Assembly (NCBI RefSeq): GCF_001969445.1
Contig: NZ_CP017297.1
Location: 806,001 to 870,000, forward strand
Reading direction: 5' to 3'
Length of the DNA: 64,000 bases
Source of the DNA: Brachybacterium sp. P6-10-X1
GTDB lineage: Bacteria > Actinomycetota > Actinomycetes > Actinomycetales > Dermabacteraceae
A model generated the notes under the pieces. The model was not told where the DNA came from. It ran no database searches and saw only the letters and a list, made by a program, of their open reading frames with translations. Positions 1-8,583 of the stretch are shown in pieces. The number at the start of each line of letters is the position of its first letter. Position 1 is the stretch's first letter. The translations under genes were made by a program, and so were the position numbers.

Positions 1-1
1 T

Positions 2-253
2 CCCCCGCTGCTGGGCATGGGGGACGCGAAGACCCTTCCGGTGGTGGTGCTCATGAGCGCGGCGCTCGGCGGGGAGGTGCTGATCGCCGCGCTGCTCGGG
101 ATCGCCGTGGTCAGCGGGGTGGCCGGCGCGGCCGTGATGGTCGTGACCCGTCGGCCCGGGGTGCGCTTCGCCGTCGGGCCCGTGCTGCTGGCGGGCCCGT
201 TCCTGGGACTGCTCGGCGCGCCGGTGGTGCGGGCCGCCCTCGGCACCGCCTGA
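2..253 (+). CDS. Prepilin peptidase-like (A24 family) C-terminal fragment, 5' truncated by window
   Basis: The open frame runs in from the window edge and ends at TGA 251-253. The first visible residues include GMGDAK, matching the GxGDxK motif around the second catalytic Asp of type IV prepilin peptidases. It is followed by three or so hydrophobic segments separated by short basic loops (TRRPGVR). The family cleaves and methylates type IV pilin or pseudopilin leader peptides in the membrane. The first catalytic Asp and the start codon lie outside the window, so the family call rests on one motif plus topology. It converges on the minus-strand methyltransferase gene 10 bp away. Confidence 0.6.
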   Translation, partial: PPLLGMGDAKTLPVVVLMSAALGGEVLIAALLGIAVVSGVAGAAVMVVTRRPGVRFAVGPVLLAGPFLGLLGAPVVRAALGTA

Positions 254-263
254 GCGCCCCGGC

Positions 264-1118
264 TCAGCCGCGGGTGCGGCCCCGCTGGCGTCGTGCCTCG
301 TACAGAGCGATCGAGCCGGCCACCGAGGCGTTCAGCGAGGAGGCGCTGCCGCCCATCGGGATCTCCGCGACGCGGTCGCAGGCCTCCCGCCACCGGGAGC
401 TCATCCCGGCGGTCTCGTTGCCGACCACGAGCAGCACGGGACCGGTGAGGTCCGCATCGGCCAGCTCGACGCCGCCCGCCTCGTCCAGGCCGAGCACGCT
501 CCACGGCTCCCCTGCTTCGCGTCGCCGGGCGATCCAGTCCATGACCTCCTGGTGGGACGGGGAGCGCAGCACGGGGACGGCGAAGACGGAACCGGTGCTC
601 GCCCGGATCGCCGCAGGGTCCCAGGGGTCGGCACCGTGCCCGGTGACCACGAGGCCCTCCCCGCCGAGGGCGTCGACGGTCCGGGCCAGGGAACCGATGT
701 TGCCCGGGCCCGCGGGCCGATCGAAGACCACCACGATCCCGGAGGACGACGGGGACAGCCGGGAGAGGTCGTCGGCGGGGACGGCGGCCAGGGCGAGCAG
801 CTCCGGGGCGCCGTCCGCCCGCTCCCCCAGCTCCGCCATCAGCTCGGGCGCGAGCTCGACCACCGGTGCCGGCGGGGCGGCGAGCAGCTCGCGCGCCCAC
901 CGGGAGGGGCGCTCGCGCCCGTCGGTGAGCAGCGCGTGGAGCTCGACGCCGTGCGTGATGGCCTGGGTGATGGGGCGCACCCCCTGGATGAGCATCTCTG
1001 CGCTGCGGGTGCGCTTGGTGCGGTTGGTCAGCAGCGCCTGCCATTGCTGGAAGAGAGCATTGCGGCGCTCGAGGCGGCGCGGCAGGGCGGGGCGCGCCGG
1101 CGGTCGGGGGCCTGTCAT
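264..1118 (-). CDS. TrmH/SpoU-family RNA 2'-O-ribose methyltransferase
   Basis: A 284-residue protein with the three SPOUT motifs: FDRPAGPGNIGSLART near residues 132-147, VVGNETAGMS near 230, and IPMGGSASSLNASVAGSIAL near 255. These form the knotted SAM-binding site of SpoU-type enzymes. About 125 N-terminal residues form an RNA-binding substrate domain, as in rRNA guanosine or uridine 2'-O-methyltransferases, but the target nucleotide cannot be read from sequence. The start ATG overlaps the TGA of the upstream trmL-like gene (ATGA), so the two SPOUT methyltransferases are probably translationally coupled. Confidence 0.88.
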   Translation of the reverse strand: MTGPRPPARPALPRRLERRNALFQQWQALLTNRTKRTRSAEMLIQGVRPITQAITHGVELHALLTDGRERPSRWARELLAAPPAPVVELAPELMAELGERADGAPELLALAAVPADDLSRLSPSSSGIVVVFDRPAGPGNIGSLARTVDALGGEGLVVTGHGADPWDPAAIRASTGSVFAVPVLRSPSHQEVMDWIARRREAGEPWSVLGLDEAGGVELADADLTGPVLLVVGNETAGMSSRWREACDRVAEIPMGGSASSLNASVAGSIALYEARRQRGRTRG

Positions 1119-1582
1119 GCTCCTGCTCCGTCGTATCCCTGCTGGCGCCAGGCCTCGTAGACCGCGATCGAGACGGCATTGGAGAGGTTCAGGGATCGGC
1201 GCGCCGGGAGCATGGGGATCCGCACCCGCGAGCTGATCCGCGGATGGGCGAGCACCTGCTCGGGCAGTCCGGTGGGCTCGGTGCCGAACAGCAGCACGTC
1301 CTGCGGGGAGTATTCGACCTGGTCGAAGCGCACGTCGGTGTGCGCGGTGAAAGCGAGGACCCGGGCGGCGGGAACCGTTGCGAGGGCCTGCTCGAGATCG
1401 GGATGGATCCTGACATCGGCGAGGTCGTGGTAGTCCAGGCCCGCCCGGCGCAGCTTCGCGTCCTCGAGATCGAAGCCGAGCGGCTCCACGAGGTGGAGAC
1501 GGGCGCCCGTGACGGCCGCCAGCCGGATCGCGTTGCCCGTGTTGCCGGCGATCGCGGGCTCATGGAGGAAGACGTGGACCAT
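1115..1582 (-). CDS. trmL: tRNA (cytidine/uridine-2'-O-)-methyltransferase TrmL-like
   Basis: A compact 155-residue SPOUT protein starting MVHVFLHEPAIAGNTGNAIR, the usual TrmL N-terminus, with FGTEPTGLPE and IPMLPARRSLNLSNAVSIA as the SAM-binding motifs. TrmL 2'-O-methylates the wobble nucleotide (position 34) of certain tRNA-Leu species. I chose ATG 1582 because GGAG lies about 10 nt upstream; an in-frame ATG at 1591 sits almost on top of that site. The frame also stays open further upstream into tRNA-Leu, which is artefactual. It overlaps the downstream methyltransferase gene by 4 bp. Finding it directly downstream of a tRNA-Leu gene is suggestive, but that may be chance. Confidence 0.85.
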   Translation of the reverse strand: MVHVFLHEPAIAGNTGNAIRLAAVTGARLHLVEPLGFDLEDAKLRRAGLDYHDLADVRIHPDLEQALATVPAARVLAFTAHTDVRFDQVEYSPQDVLLFGTEPTGLPEQVLAHPRISSRVRIPMLPARRSLNLSNAVSIAVYEAWRQQGYDGAGA

Positions 1583-1684
1583 GATCGTCATTCTCCCACG
1601 CGGTCTCGAGGGGATCCCCGCTCCGGACCGGGGACGCAGAACCCCTCCTGCCGATGTCTCATCGATCAGGAGGGGTGCGGTGAG

Positions 1685-1770
1685 TGTCCGAGGGGGGACT
1701 TGAACCCCCACGCCCTAAAGCGGGCACTAGCACCTCAAGCTAGCGCGTCTACCAATTCCGCCACCCGGAC
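1685..1770 (-). tRNA. tRNA-Leu (GAG)
   Basis: The minus strand folds as a class II tRNA of 86 nt. The acceptor GTCCGGG pairs with CTCGGAC with one G-U, the anticodon loop TTGAGGT sits in a CTAGC/GCTAG stem, there is a long variable arm, and the T-arm contains GGTTCAAGTCC. The anticodon GAG reads CUC/CUU leucine codons. The discriminator is A and no CCA is encoded. Confidence 0.95.
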
Positions 1771-1862
1771 AGGTGGTCGCCTCAGCAACGGAAGAAATAT
1801 AGCACGCACGGCGGGTGCGCCGAGAACCGAAAAGGCCTCTGCCAGCACGGACGTGAAGACAA

Positions 1863-2273
1863 TCACGCCATCGCGTCGATGCGGCCGGACGCCATCACGG
1901 CGTGCAGCACCTGCAGGGCGGCTTCCGCCCGGTCCCCGAGCTCCGGGCGGGGAGATGCGGGCAGGCGCTCGAGGAGATCCTGCAGCGCCGCCGCGGCGAG
2001 CACGACCATCGTCGGGTCGGGATCGACGATCTCCGTCCCCTCCCAGGACCCGAGCACGGCCAGGACCTCCTCGAGCTCCTCGGCGGCGGAGCGCCGCCCC
2101 GCCGTCAGCAGGTCGACGCGCGCCCGGGCGGCCAGAGCCGTGCAGCGGCGCAGCAGTGCGGTGGTGTCGGCGGGGTCGAGGATCGGCGCGGTCGGGGACG
2201 GTTGCGCTGGAGCCTCGGGGTCCACGGATGGCCGATCGTCGGTGCCCTCCAGGGGCCCTCGATCCAGGTCCAT
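1863..2273 (-). CDS. Hypothetical Ala/Leu-rich helical protein
   Basis: A 136-residue protein I do not recognise. The first 35 residues are Pro/Asp rich and probably disordered. The rest is Ala, Leu, Glu and Arg rich and looks all-helical, for example ALLRRCTALAARARVDLL, with no signal peptide or membrane segment. ATG 2273 is preceded by AGGAAG at a suitable distance and a plausible promoter lies 60-90 bp upstream. Opposite-strand frames across the same bases are Arg/Ser/Gly rich and look like high-GC shadows. It is a single-gene unit upstream of tRNA-Leu. Confidence 0.6.
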   Translation of the reverse strand: MDLDRGPLEGTDDRPSVDPEAPAQPSPTAPILDPADTTALLRRCTALAARARVDLLTAGRRSAAEELEEVLAVLGSWEGTEIVDPDPTMVVLAAAALQDLLERLPASPRPELGDRAEAALQVLHAVMASGRIDAMA

Positions 2274-2331
2274 GAGTCACTTCCTCGTGCTCGGTCGTCC
2301 GGCGTCGACGGCGACCCGCCGACTGCGCGTC

Positions 2332-2361
2332 ACTTTACTACCCCTTTACCGAGCCGGACAA
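2332..2361 (-). promoter_or_regulatory. Candidate promoter for the hypothetical gene at 1863-2273
   Basis: On the minus strand TTGTCC (2361-2356) and TAAAGT (2337-2332) are separated by 18 nt, a reasonable match to a sigma-70-type promoter, in one of the few AT-rich patches nearby. The start codon is 59 nt downstream of the -10. Confidence 0.4.
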
Positions 2362-2389
2362 GGGAACCGAGCGGTGGGACGATCCCGGA

Positions 2390-3271
2390 TCATCCGGCGC
2401 GGCGGGCGAGCTCGTCCCGGGCGGCGGCGAGCATCCGCGGCACCGGGGCCGAGGGGACGGACAGCATGGATCGGACCTGCTGGCCGGCCTGGTGGGCGAG
2501 CATCTCGAGGCCGTCGGCGACGTCGCCGCCGCGGGCGGCGATGACGGCGGCCAGCGGGGCGGGCCAGGGATCGTAGAGGACGTCCAGGAACAGGGTCGGG
2601 ACCGTTCGGTCCGCTGTCCGCTCCCAGGCGTCGGCGACCGCTCGGGCGCCGTCCGCGGCCAGCGCGCTGATCAGGACGTCGGCAGCCAGAAGCTCCTGGC
2701 TGGAGTCCCAGGGCACCCGGGAGGTGCTCACCCCGGCACGGGTCGCGACCTCCTCCGGCGCCGCCAGCTTGTGGGGGCTGCGGGCCGACAGCAGGATCCG
2801 CTCGGTCCCGAGCTCGACCAGGGCGGCGACGGCGCTGGTGGCCGTCGCGCCGGAGCCGAGGACGGCGCCGGTGGTGGCGGTGCGTGTGCCGTGGTCGCCC
2901 AGCGCGGCCACGATCCCGTGGACGTCGTGGTTCTCGGCGCGCCAGCCGTCCTCGTCGGGCCGACGGATCAGCGTGTTGGCGATCCCGAGTTCCCGGGAGG
3001 TCGCGTCCGTCTCGGCGGCCAGGGCGAAGGCCTCCGGTTTGCCGGGCATGGTCACGCTGAGCCCCGCCAGCTCGCGTCCCGGACAGGTCTCCAGGAAGGC
3101 GGCCAGCTCGCCGGCGGGCACGTCGTAGCGGTCGTAGCTCGCGCGCTCGATGCCGAGCTCGGCGTAGGCCGTGCGGTGCAGCACGGGGGAGAGCGAGTGG
3201 ACCACCGGAGAGCCGACGACCGCGAAGCGTCTCAGGGTCGTGGCGGGAGCATCGATCCCGGTCGCGGGCAT
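2390..3271 (-). CDS. aroE: Shikimate dehydrogenase
   Basis: A 293-residue protein. The N-terminal catalytic domain contains VVGSPVVHSLSPVLHR near residues 18-33 (shikimate-binding S-x-S) and GLSVTMPGKPEAFAL, where the K is the usual catalytic lysine of the T-M/V-P-x-K motif. The NADP-binding domain follows with VLGSGATATSAVAAL. It converts 3-dehydroshikimate to shikimate in aromatic amino acid synthesis. ATG 3271 lies 2 nt past the mltG stop, so it is the last gene of the alaS-ruvX-mltG-aroE run, an arrangement common in Actinobacteria. A longer upstream frame in the same phase overlaps mltG and is not used. Confidence 0.9.
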   Translation of the reverse strand: MPATGIDAPATTLRRFAVVGSPVVHSLSPVLHRTAYAELGIERASYDRYDVPAGELAAFLETCPGRELAGLSVTMPGKPEAFALAAETDATSRELGIANTLIRRPDEDGWRAENHDVHGIVAALGDHGTRTATTGAVLGSGATATSAVAALVELGTERILLSARSPHKLAAPEEVATRAGVSTSRVPWDSSQELLAADVLISALAADGARAVADAWERTADRTVPTLFLDVLYDPWPAPLAAVIAARGGDVADGLEMLAHQAGQQVRSMLSVPSAPVPRMLAAARDELARRAG

Positions 3272-3273
3272 GT

Positions 3274-4440
3274 TCAGTCCTTCTCCTGCGCCCACGCCTG
3301 CCACTCCGCGACGTTCTGCTCGTGCTGCGCCCAGGTGGCGGCGAACTTCGTCTCGCCGGTATCGGTGTTGACGGTGACGAAGTAGAGCCAGTCCCCCTTC
3401 GGCGGATCGAGGGTGGCGTCCAGGGTGGCGCCGCCCGGGGAGGCGATCGGGCCCGGCGGCAGTCCCGTGTTGAGGTACGTGTTGTACGGGCTCTTCGTGT
3501 GCCGCTCCTCGTCGGTGGTCCCGACGCCGGCCTCCTTGCCGGTGATGTAGTGGATCGTCGAGTCGAACTGCAGCGGCATCGGGGTGCCGGCGGCCTCCCC
3601 GGCCCCCTCGAGCCGGTTGTGGATGGTGCGGACCACCTTGCCGTAGTCCTCGCTCTCGCGGACCTCCAGCTCGGCCAGCGACGCGATGGTGAGGCTCTGG
3701 TGCCACTGGTCCTCGGGGATGCCCCGGTCGGTCAGCTGCTTCTCCATCCGGTCCCACATCATCTGGATGACCTCCTCGGCGGTGGCCCCCTCGGGGGTGT
3801 CGTAGCGGCCGGGCCAGAGGTAGCCCTCGAGGCTCTCCGCGGAGTTCTCCGGGATGCCGTAGGAGGTGTAGTCCTTCGCCGCCTCCTCGAAGTCCTCGAC
3901 GGGGATCCCGCTGGCCTCGGACAGCAGCGGCCAGATCTGGGTCAGGCGCAGTCCTTCGGGGATGATCACCCGGTGACCGGCGAGGTTCGAGGGGTCCATG
4001 AGGGCGCTGAGCGCGTCGGCGGACGCCATCTTCTTCTGGAGCCGGTACACGCCCGGCTCGATGCCGGAGGCGTCCGGCGTGCTGGCGAAGACGGTGACGA
4101 ACGGCCCGGTGGACTTGATGACCCCCTCGTCGACCAGGGTCGATGCGATGTCGGCCCCGGTGTCGCCCGAGGCGACCTCCACGGTGGCCTCGCCCGTGCC
4201 CGGCCCCGGGTAATCCGTGGCCTCCTGCTCCACGCTGACGTTGGAGGTCAACCAGCGGTACCCCTGGAACCCGCCGTAGCCGAGCCCGAGGACCACGGCG
4301 ACGACCAGCACGACGGGGAGCACGGTGCGCAGGAAGCGGTTGCGCCTGCGGGGCGCTCGACGACGACCCCGGTGCTTCGACGCATCCGCGGCCTGGTTCT
4401 CCGCGAGATCCTCGAAGGACAGATCATCCTCGTCGCTCAT
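3274..4440 (-). CDS. mltG: Endolytic murein transglycosylase
   Basis: A 388-residue protein with a basic cytosolic N-terminus (KHRGRRRAPRRRNR), one membrane helix near residues 37-57, a LysM-like region, and a YceG/MltG catalytic domain. The domain shows TIASLAELEVRESEDYGKV around the catalytic Glu, INRL-like IHNRL, and the conserved YNTYLNTGLPPGPIASPG. MltG cleaves nascent glycan strands at the membrane and sets their length. It overlaps ruvX by 4 bp and is followed by aroE after 2 nt, so translation is probably coupled. Confidence 0.9.
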   Translation of the reverse strand: MSDEDDLSFEDLAENQAADASKHRGRRRAPRRRNRFLRTVLPVVLVVAVVLGLGYGGFQGYRWLTSNVSVEQEATDYPGPGTGEATVEVASGDTGADIASTLVDEGVIKSTGPFVTVFASTPDASGIEPGVYRLQKKMASADALSALMDPSNLAGHRVIIPEGLRLTQIWPLLSEASGIPVEDFEEAAKDYTSYGIPENSAESLEGYLWPGRYDTPEGATAEEVIQMMWDRMEKQLTDRGIPEDQWHQSLTIASLAELEVRESEDYGKVVRTIHNRLEGAGEAAGTPMPLQFDSTIHYITGKEAGVGTTDEERHTKSPYNTYLNTGLPPGPIASPGGATLDATLDPPKGDWLYFVTVNTDTGETKFAATWAQHEQNVAEWQAWAQEKD

Positions 4441-4976
4441 CCGGCGCTCTCCTCGTCATTCGCGTCGGTCGGCCCGGGGACGGGATCGACCGGCTCCCCG
4501 GCGCGCGCACTGGTCGACCGCTCGATGTCCAGTGCCTGCTGGAGAATCATCACGGCGGCGACCTGGTCGACGACCTGCCGGTGCTTGCGTCCCTTGCGGC
4601 CCGAGGAATGCAGGGCGCGGTGCGCGGACACCGTGGTCAGCCGCTCGTCGAGCAGTCGGACCTCGATGTCCTCGCCGGCCTGCGCCAGCATCGCGGCGAG
4701 CTCGGCGGAGAAGTCCCGCGCCTTGGCGGCCGCCGGGCCCTCGGACCCGTTCAGGGAGCGGGGGAGCCCCACCATGATGGCACGCGCCTCCGCCTCGAGC
4801 GCCTCGGCGAGGACGCGGCGCGTCGCGTGCTCCCGCTCGAGGGTCTCGACCGGGGTGGCGACCAGCCCGTCGAGATCGCTGCGGGCGAGCCCCACGCGGA
4901 CGTCCCCGACGTCGACGCCGAGCCGGACCCCGCGCGGCAGGCCGGCGGCGTCCTGGATGCCGTCGGCTCCGGTCAT
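4437..4976 (-). CDS. ruvX: Putative Holliday junction resolvase RuvX/YqgF
   Basis: A 179-residue RNase H-fold protein. GVRLGVDVGDVRVGLARSD near residue 18 carries the first catalytic Asp, RLLDERLTTVSAHRAL the second acidic patch, and DQVAAVMILQQALD the C-terminal Asp. Family members act as Holliday-junction resolvases or in 16S rRNA 5' processing; sequence alone does not decide between these. The last 30 residues are a Pro/Asp/Glu tail. It overlaps both alaS and mltG by 4 bp. Confidence 0.88.
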   Translation of the reverse strand: MTGADGIQDAAGLPRGVRLGVDVGDVRVGLARSDLDGLVATPVETLEREHATRRVLAEALEAEARAIMVGLPRSLNGSEGPAAAKARDFSAELAAMLAQAGEDIEVRLLDERLTTVSAHRALHSSGRKGRKHRQVVDQVAAVMILQQALDIERSTSARAGEPVDPVPGPTDANDEESAG

Positions 4977-7681
4977 GCGCGGGCGGCCTCGTCGAGCGCG
5001 CCGCGCACCGCCGCGAGGGCCTCGGGGATGCGCGCGGGGTCGCCGCCCCCCCCCTGCGCCAGGTCCGGCTTGCCGCCGCCGCGCCCGCCCATCGCCTCGG
5101 CGCCGGTGCGCAGCAGCGTCCCGGCCACCAGGCCCTGGTCGCGGGCACCGGCGTTGGTGGCCACGACGAGAGCGGCCCGGCCGTCCTCGTGCCCGGTCAG
5201 AGCGAGGACGACGGGGACGTCCTCCCCCAGTCGGGCGCGCAGGTCCAGGGCGAGGGTGCGCAGATCACCGGCGGCGATCCCCTCCCCCGCGTCGTGGGCG
5301 AGCAGGCGGATGCCGGAGACGTCGACCGTCTGCTCGGCGAGCTTGCCCGCCTCGGCCTGAAGCTGCTGGCCGCGCAGTGCGGCCAGCTGCTTCTCCATGT
5401 CCTTCATGCGCTGCGTCATCGAGGCGACCCGCTCCGGAAGGTCCTCGCTGGAGCCGACCTTCAGCATCTCGGACAGCTGGGAGACCAGCGCGTGCTCCTT
5501 GGCCTGGAAGCGGTAGGCGGACAGCCCCACCAGGGCGTCGACGCGCCGCACTCCGCTGCCGATGGAGGACTCCCCCATCAGCTGGACGCTCCCGATGGCA
5601 CCGGTGCTGTCGACGTGGGTGCCGCCGCACAGCTCGCGGGACCAGTCGCCGCCGATCGAGACCACCCGGACGATGTTGCCGTACTTCTCGCCGAACAGCG
5701 CCTGGGCGCCGAGCGCGCGGGCCTCGTCGAGGGGCATCTGCTGGTCGGTGACGGCCAGCTCGTCCTGGAGCAGGGTGTTCACCCGGCCCTCGATCTGCTC
5801 GAGCGCGCTGTGCGGGACGCCCTGCCCATAGCGGAAGTCGAAGCGCATGCGTCCCGGGGAGTTCTCGGACCCGGCCTGGGTCGCGCTCTCGCCGAGCTCC
5901 TCACGCAGGGACTGATGGACCATGTGGGTCGCGGTGTGGGCCCGGGCGATCGCCCCGCGCCGGGCCTGGTCGATGGTGGCGACGGCTTCGGCGCCCTGGG
6001 CCACGGATCCCTCGACCAGGCGACCGCGGTGCACGATCAGCCCGCGCACGGGCTTCTGGACGTCGTCGATCTCGACGATGCCGCCGCCCGCCACGGCGAT
6101 GCGGCCCTGGTCGGCGAGCTGACCGCCGGCCTCGGCGTAGAACGGGGTCGCCGCCAGCACGAGCTCGACATCGGCCGGGGCGTCCGCCGAGTTCACCAGT
6201 GCGCCGTCGACCATCATGGACTCGACCGTGGTGGCGACGCTCGACTCGGTGTACCCGAGGAAGGGGACGTCCTCCCCGCGCTGGCTGAGCAGGCGGTTGT
6301 AGATCGCGGTGTCGGTGTGACCGGTCTTCTTCGCGGCCGCGTCGGCGCGGGCGCGCTCGCGCTGCTCGGACATCGCGCTGCGGAAGGCGTCCTCGTCGAC
6401 CGAGAGGCCCGCCTCGGCGGCCATCTCGACGGTGAGGTCGATCGGAAAGCCGTAGGTGTCGTGCAGGCGGAAGGCGTCATCGCCCGGCAGCGAGCGGCCG
6501 CCTCCGGCGCGGACATCGCCCACCAGCTGGTCGAAGATGGCGGTGCCGGAGGCGAGCGTGCGGCGGAACGCCTCCTCCTCGGAGGTCACGATCTCGCTGA
6601 TGCGCGGGAAGTCCGCCTCCAGCTCAGGGTAGGACTCGACCATCGCCGACCTCGAGACGGGCAGCAGCGCCGGCATCGACGGCTCCGTGACGCCGAGCAG
6701 TCGCATGGAGCGCACCGCCCGACGGATCAGACGGCGCAGCACGTAGCCACGGCCCTCGTTGCCGGGGCGCACCCCGTCGGCCACCAGCATCAGTGCGCTG
6801 CGCACGTGGTCGCCGACGATGCGCAGGCGCACCTCGTCCTCCTCGTCGGCGCCGTAGACGCGGCCCGAGAGCTCCTGGGCCCTCTCGATCACCGGGAAGA
6901 CCTGGTCGATCTCGTACATGTTCGCCTTGCCCTGGAGCAGGTACGCCACGCGCTCCACCCCGAGGCCGGTGTCGATCGACTTCTGGTCCAGCTCCCCCAG
7001 CAGCGGGTAGTCCTTGCCCTTCCCCTCGCCGCGCAGGAACTGGTCGAACACGAGATTCCAGATCTCGATGTAGCGGTCCTCGGCATCCGGGCTGCCGGGC
7101 CACTCGGGCACGCGGCCGCTCGGGGCGTCCGGCCCGTACTCCGGGCCGCGGTCGTAGTGCCACTCCCCCGTGGAGCCGGCGGGGCCGGGCTGGCCGGTGT
7201 CCCAGCAGCTCTCCTCCCACGGCAGCTGCACGACCCGGGCGGGGTCCAGGCCGATCACCTCGGTGACGTGCTGATAGGACTCCTCGTCCTGCTCCCACAG
7301 GGTGAACCAGAGGCGCTCGGGGTCGAAGCCGAACCCGCCCTCGTCCTGCGCCGTGGTCAGCAGCTCCCAGGAAAGATCGATCGCGCCCTGCTTGAAGTAG
7401 TCGCCGAAGGAGAAGTTCCCGGCCATCTGGAAGAAGGTGCCGTGGCGCGTGGTGCGCCCGACGTTCTCGATGTCGTTGGTGCGGATGCACTTCTGCACGC
7501 TGACCGCGCGCGCATACGGAGCCTTCTCGGCGCCCACGATGTACGGGATGAAGGGGACCATGCCGGCGATCGTGAAGAGGATCGACGGATCGTTCGACAC
7601 CAGCGAGGCGCTGGGGACGACCTCATGCTGCTTCTTCGCGAAGAATTCGAGCCAGCGACGATGGATCTCTGAGGTGCGCAT
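4973..7681 (-). CDS. alaS: Alanine--tRNA ligase
   Basis: A 902-residue class II synthetase. The N-terminal catalytic core contains MRTSEIHRRWLEFF and RTNDIENVGRTTRHGTFFQM (motif 2 region). The editing domain has zinc ligands ARAHTATHMVH and CGGTHVD, and the C-Ala domain ends in GGRGGGKPDLAQGGG, which is near-invariant in AlaRS. It charges tRNA-Ala and clears misacylated Ser or Gly. I chose ATG 7681 because it begins the conserved helix and has GGAAGG upstream; GTG 7708 would add nine residues. It is the first gene of the alaS-ruvX-mltG-aroE run. Confidence 0.95.
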   Translation of the reverse strand: MRTSEIHRRWLEFFAKKQHEVVPSASLVSNDPSILFTIAGMVPFIPYIVGAEKAPYARAVSVQKCIRTNDIENVGRTTRHGTFFQMAGNFSFGDYFKQGAIDLSWELLTTAQDEGGFGFDPERLWFTLWEQDEESYQHVTEVIGLDPARVVQLPWEESCWDTGQPGPAGSTGEWHYDRGPEYGPDAPSGRVPEWPGSPDAEDRYIEIWNLVFDQFLRGEGKGKDYPLLGELDQKSIDTGLGVERVAYLLQGKANMYEIDQVFPVIERAQELSGRVYGADEEDEVRLRIVGDHVRSALMLVADGVRPGNEGRGYVLRRLIRRAVRSMRLLGVTEPSMPALLPVSRSAMVESYPELEADFPRISEIVTSEEEAFRRTLASGTAIFDQLVGDVRAGGGRSLPGDDAFRLHDTYGFPIDLTVEMAAEAGLSVDEDAFRSAMSEQRERARADAAAKKTGHTDTAIYNRLLSQRGEDVPFLGYTESSVATTVESMMVDGALVNSADAPADVELVLAATPFYAEAGGQLADQGRIAVAGGGIVEIDDVQKPVRGLIVHRGRLVEGSVAQGAEAVATIDQARRGAIARAHTATHMVHQSLREELGESATQAGSENSPGRMRFDFRYGQGVPHSALEQIEGRVNTLLQDELAVTDQQMPLDEARALGAQALFGEKYGNIVRVVSIGGDWSRELCGGTHVDSTGAIGSVQLMGESSIGSGVRRVDALVGLSAYRFQAKEHALVSQLSEMLKVGSSEDLPERVASMTQRMKDMEKQLAALRGQQLQAEAGKLAEQTVDVSGIRLLAHDAGEGIAAGDLRTLALDLRARLGEDVPVVLALTGHEDGRAALVVATNAGARDQGLVAGTLLRTGAEAMGGRGGGKPDLAQGGGGDPARIPEALAAVRGALDEAARA

Positions 7682-7750
7682 GGTCTGAGGAGGTCCTTCC
7701 TGGGACACCGGAGGCGGGCGCTCGGCGGCGCCGCAGGGGCAGTGCGGACA

Positions 7751-7796
7751 CGAAGGCCCCGGTCAGGGTACCGGAGTACACCCGCCGGGGCCTTCG
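7751..7796 (-). terminator. Rho-independent-like terminator after rpsD
   Basis: A perfect 12-bp inverted repeat, CGAAGGCCCCGG (7751-7762) and its complement (7785-7796), with a 22-nt loop, lies just downstream of the rpsD stop. No clear U-tract follows, as is common in actinobacterial terminators. It would separate rpsD from the alaS run. Confidence 0.6.
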
Positions 7797-7812
7797 CCGC
7801 GGTCAGAAGAGG

Positions 7813-8439
7813 TCAGCGCGCGTAGTACTCGACGACCATCTGGACGTCGCAGGTCACGGGGACCTCGGCGCGCTTGGGACGCGCGACGAGCTGGGCCTTG
7901 AGCTCCTCCAGCTCGACCGACAGGTACGACGGGGTCGAGGCGAAGACGTCCGAGTTGCCTCCCTCGGCGGCGATCTGGAAGGGCTCCATGGCCTGGCTCT
8001 TGGGCTTGATCTGGATCGTCTGGCCCGGCGTCACGCGGTAGGACGGACGATCCACGACCTTGCCGTCGACCAGCACGTGGCGATGCCCCACGGCCTGGCG
8101 GGCCTGCAGGGTGGTGCGGGCGAAGCCGGAGCGCAGGACGAGGGCGTCCAAGCGCATCTCGAGCAGCTCGACCATGCTCTCGCCGGTCAGGCCCGGCTCC
8201 TTCTTGGCGTCCAGGTAGGCGCCGTGCATCTGCTTCTCGCGCAGACCGTACTGAGCGCGAAGACGCTGCTTCTCCTTCAGGCGCACCGCATAGTCGGACT
8301 CGGTCCGACGGCGGGCGCGGCCGTGCTCACCCGGGGGGTACGGGCGCTTCTCGAAGTACTTGACCGACTTCGGGGTCAGCGGGAGCCCGAGGGCTCGGGA
8401 CAGTCGCGCCTGGCGGCGCGCACGGGTGACGTTGGTCAC
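7813..8439 (-). CDS. rpsD: 30S ribosomal protein S4
   Basis: A 208-residue protein. The start MTNVTRARRQARLSRALG and the S4 RNA-binding fold (MRLDALVLRSGFARTTLQAR, RHVLVDGKVV) are clear. There is no CxxC zinc motif in the N-terminal domain, so this is the zinc-free form. S4 is a primary 16S rRNA binder that nucleates small-subunit assembly and in many bacteria represses its own mRNA. The start codon is GTG, and the 12 bases just before it form the perfect palindrome GAGGTATACCTC that contains the ribosome-binding site. Standing alone rather than in an rpoA cluster is usual for many Actinobacteria. Confidence 0.96.
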   Translation of the reverse strand: MTNVTRARRQARLSRALGLPLTPKSVKYFEKRPYPPGEHGRARRRTESDYAVRLKEKQRLRAQYGLREKQMHGAYLDAKKEPGLTGESMVELLEMRLDALVLRSGFARTTLQARQAVGHRHVLVDGKVVDRPSYRVTPGQTIQIKPKSQAMEPFQIAAEGGNSDVFASTPSYLSVELEELKAQLVARPKRAEVPVTCDVQMVVEYYAR

Positions 8440-8583
8440 GAGGTATACCTCTTGTTCGCATGTGGTGAATCCAGTCGTGCAGCCGCGGATTCAGCGACCC
8501 ACCCTACCGCAGGGGCCGTCTCCGCTCAACGCTCTTCGGTGCTGGTCGGCCCGATGTTCCTGTGGAGTCCCCCACATCCGATC

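Noticed and set aside
1592..1711. N-terminal extension of the trmL frame
   Set aside because: It is translated from tRNA-Leu and its flank; the conserved start is MVHVFLHEP.
5189..7672. 827-residue open frame antisense to alaS
   Set aside because: It is rich in Gly, Val, His and Arg with no domain, and covers a certain alaS gene. Long antisense frames are a known effect of high GC at third positions.
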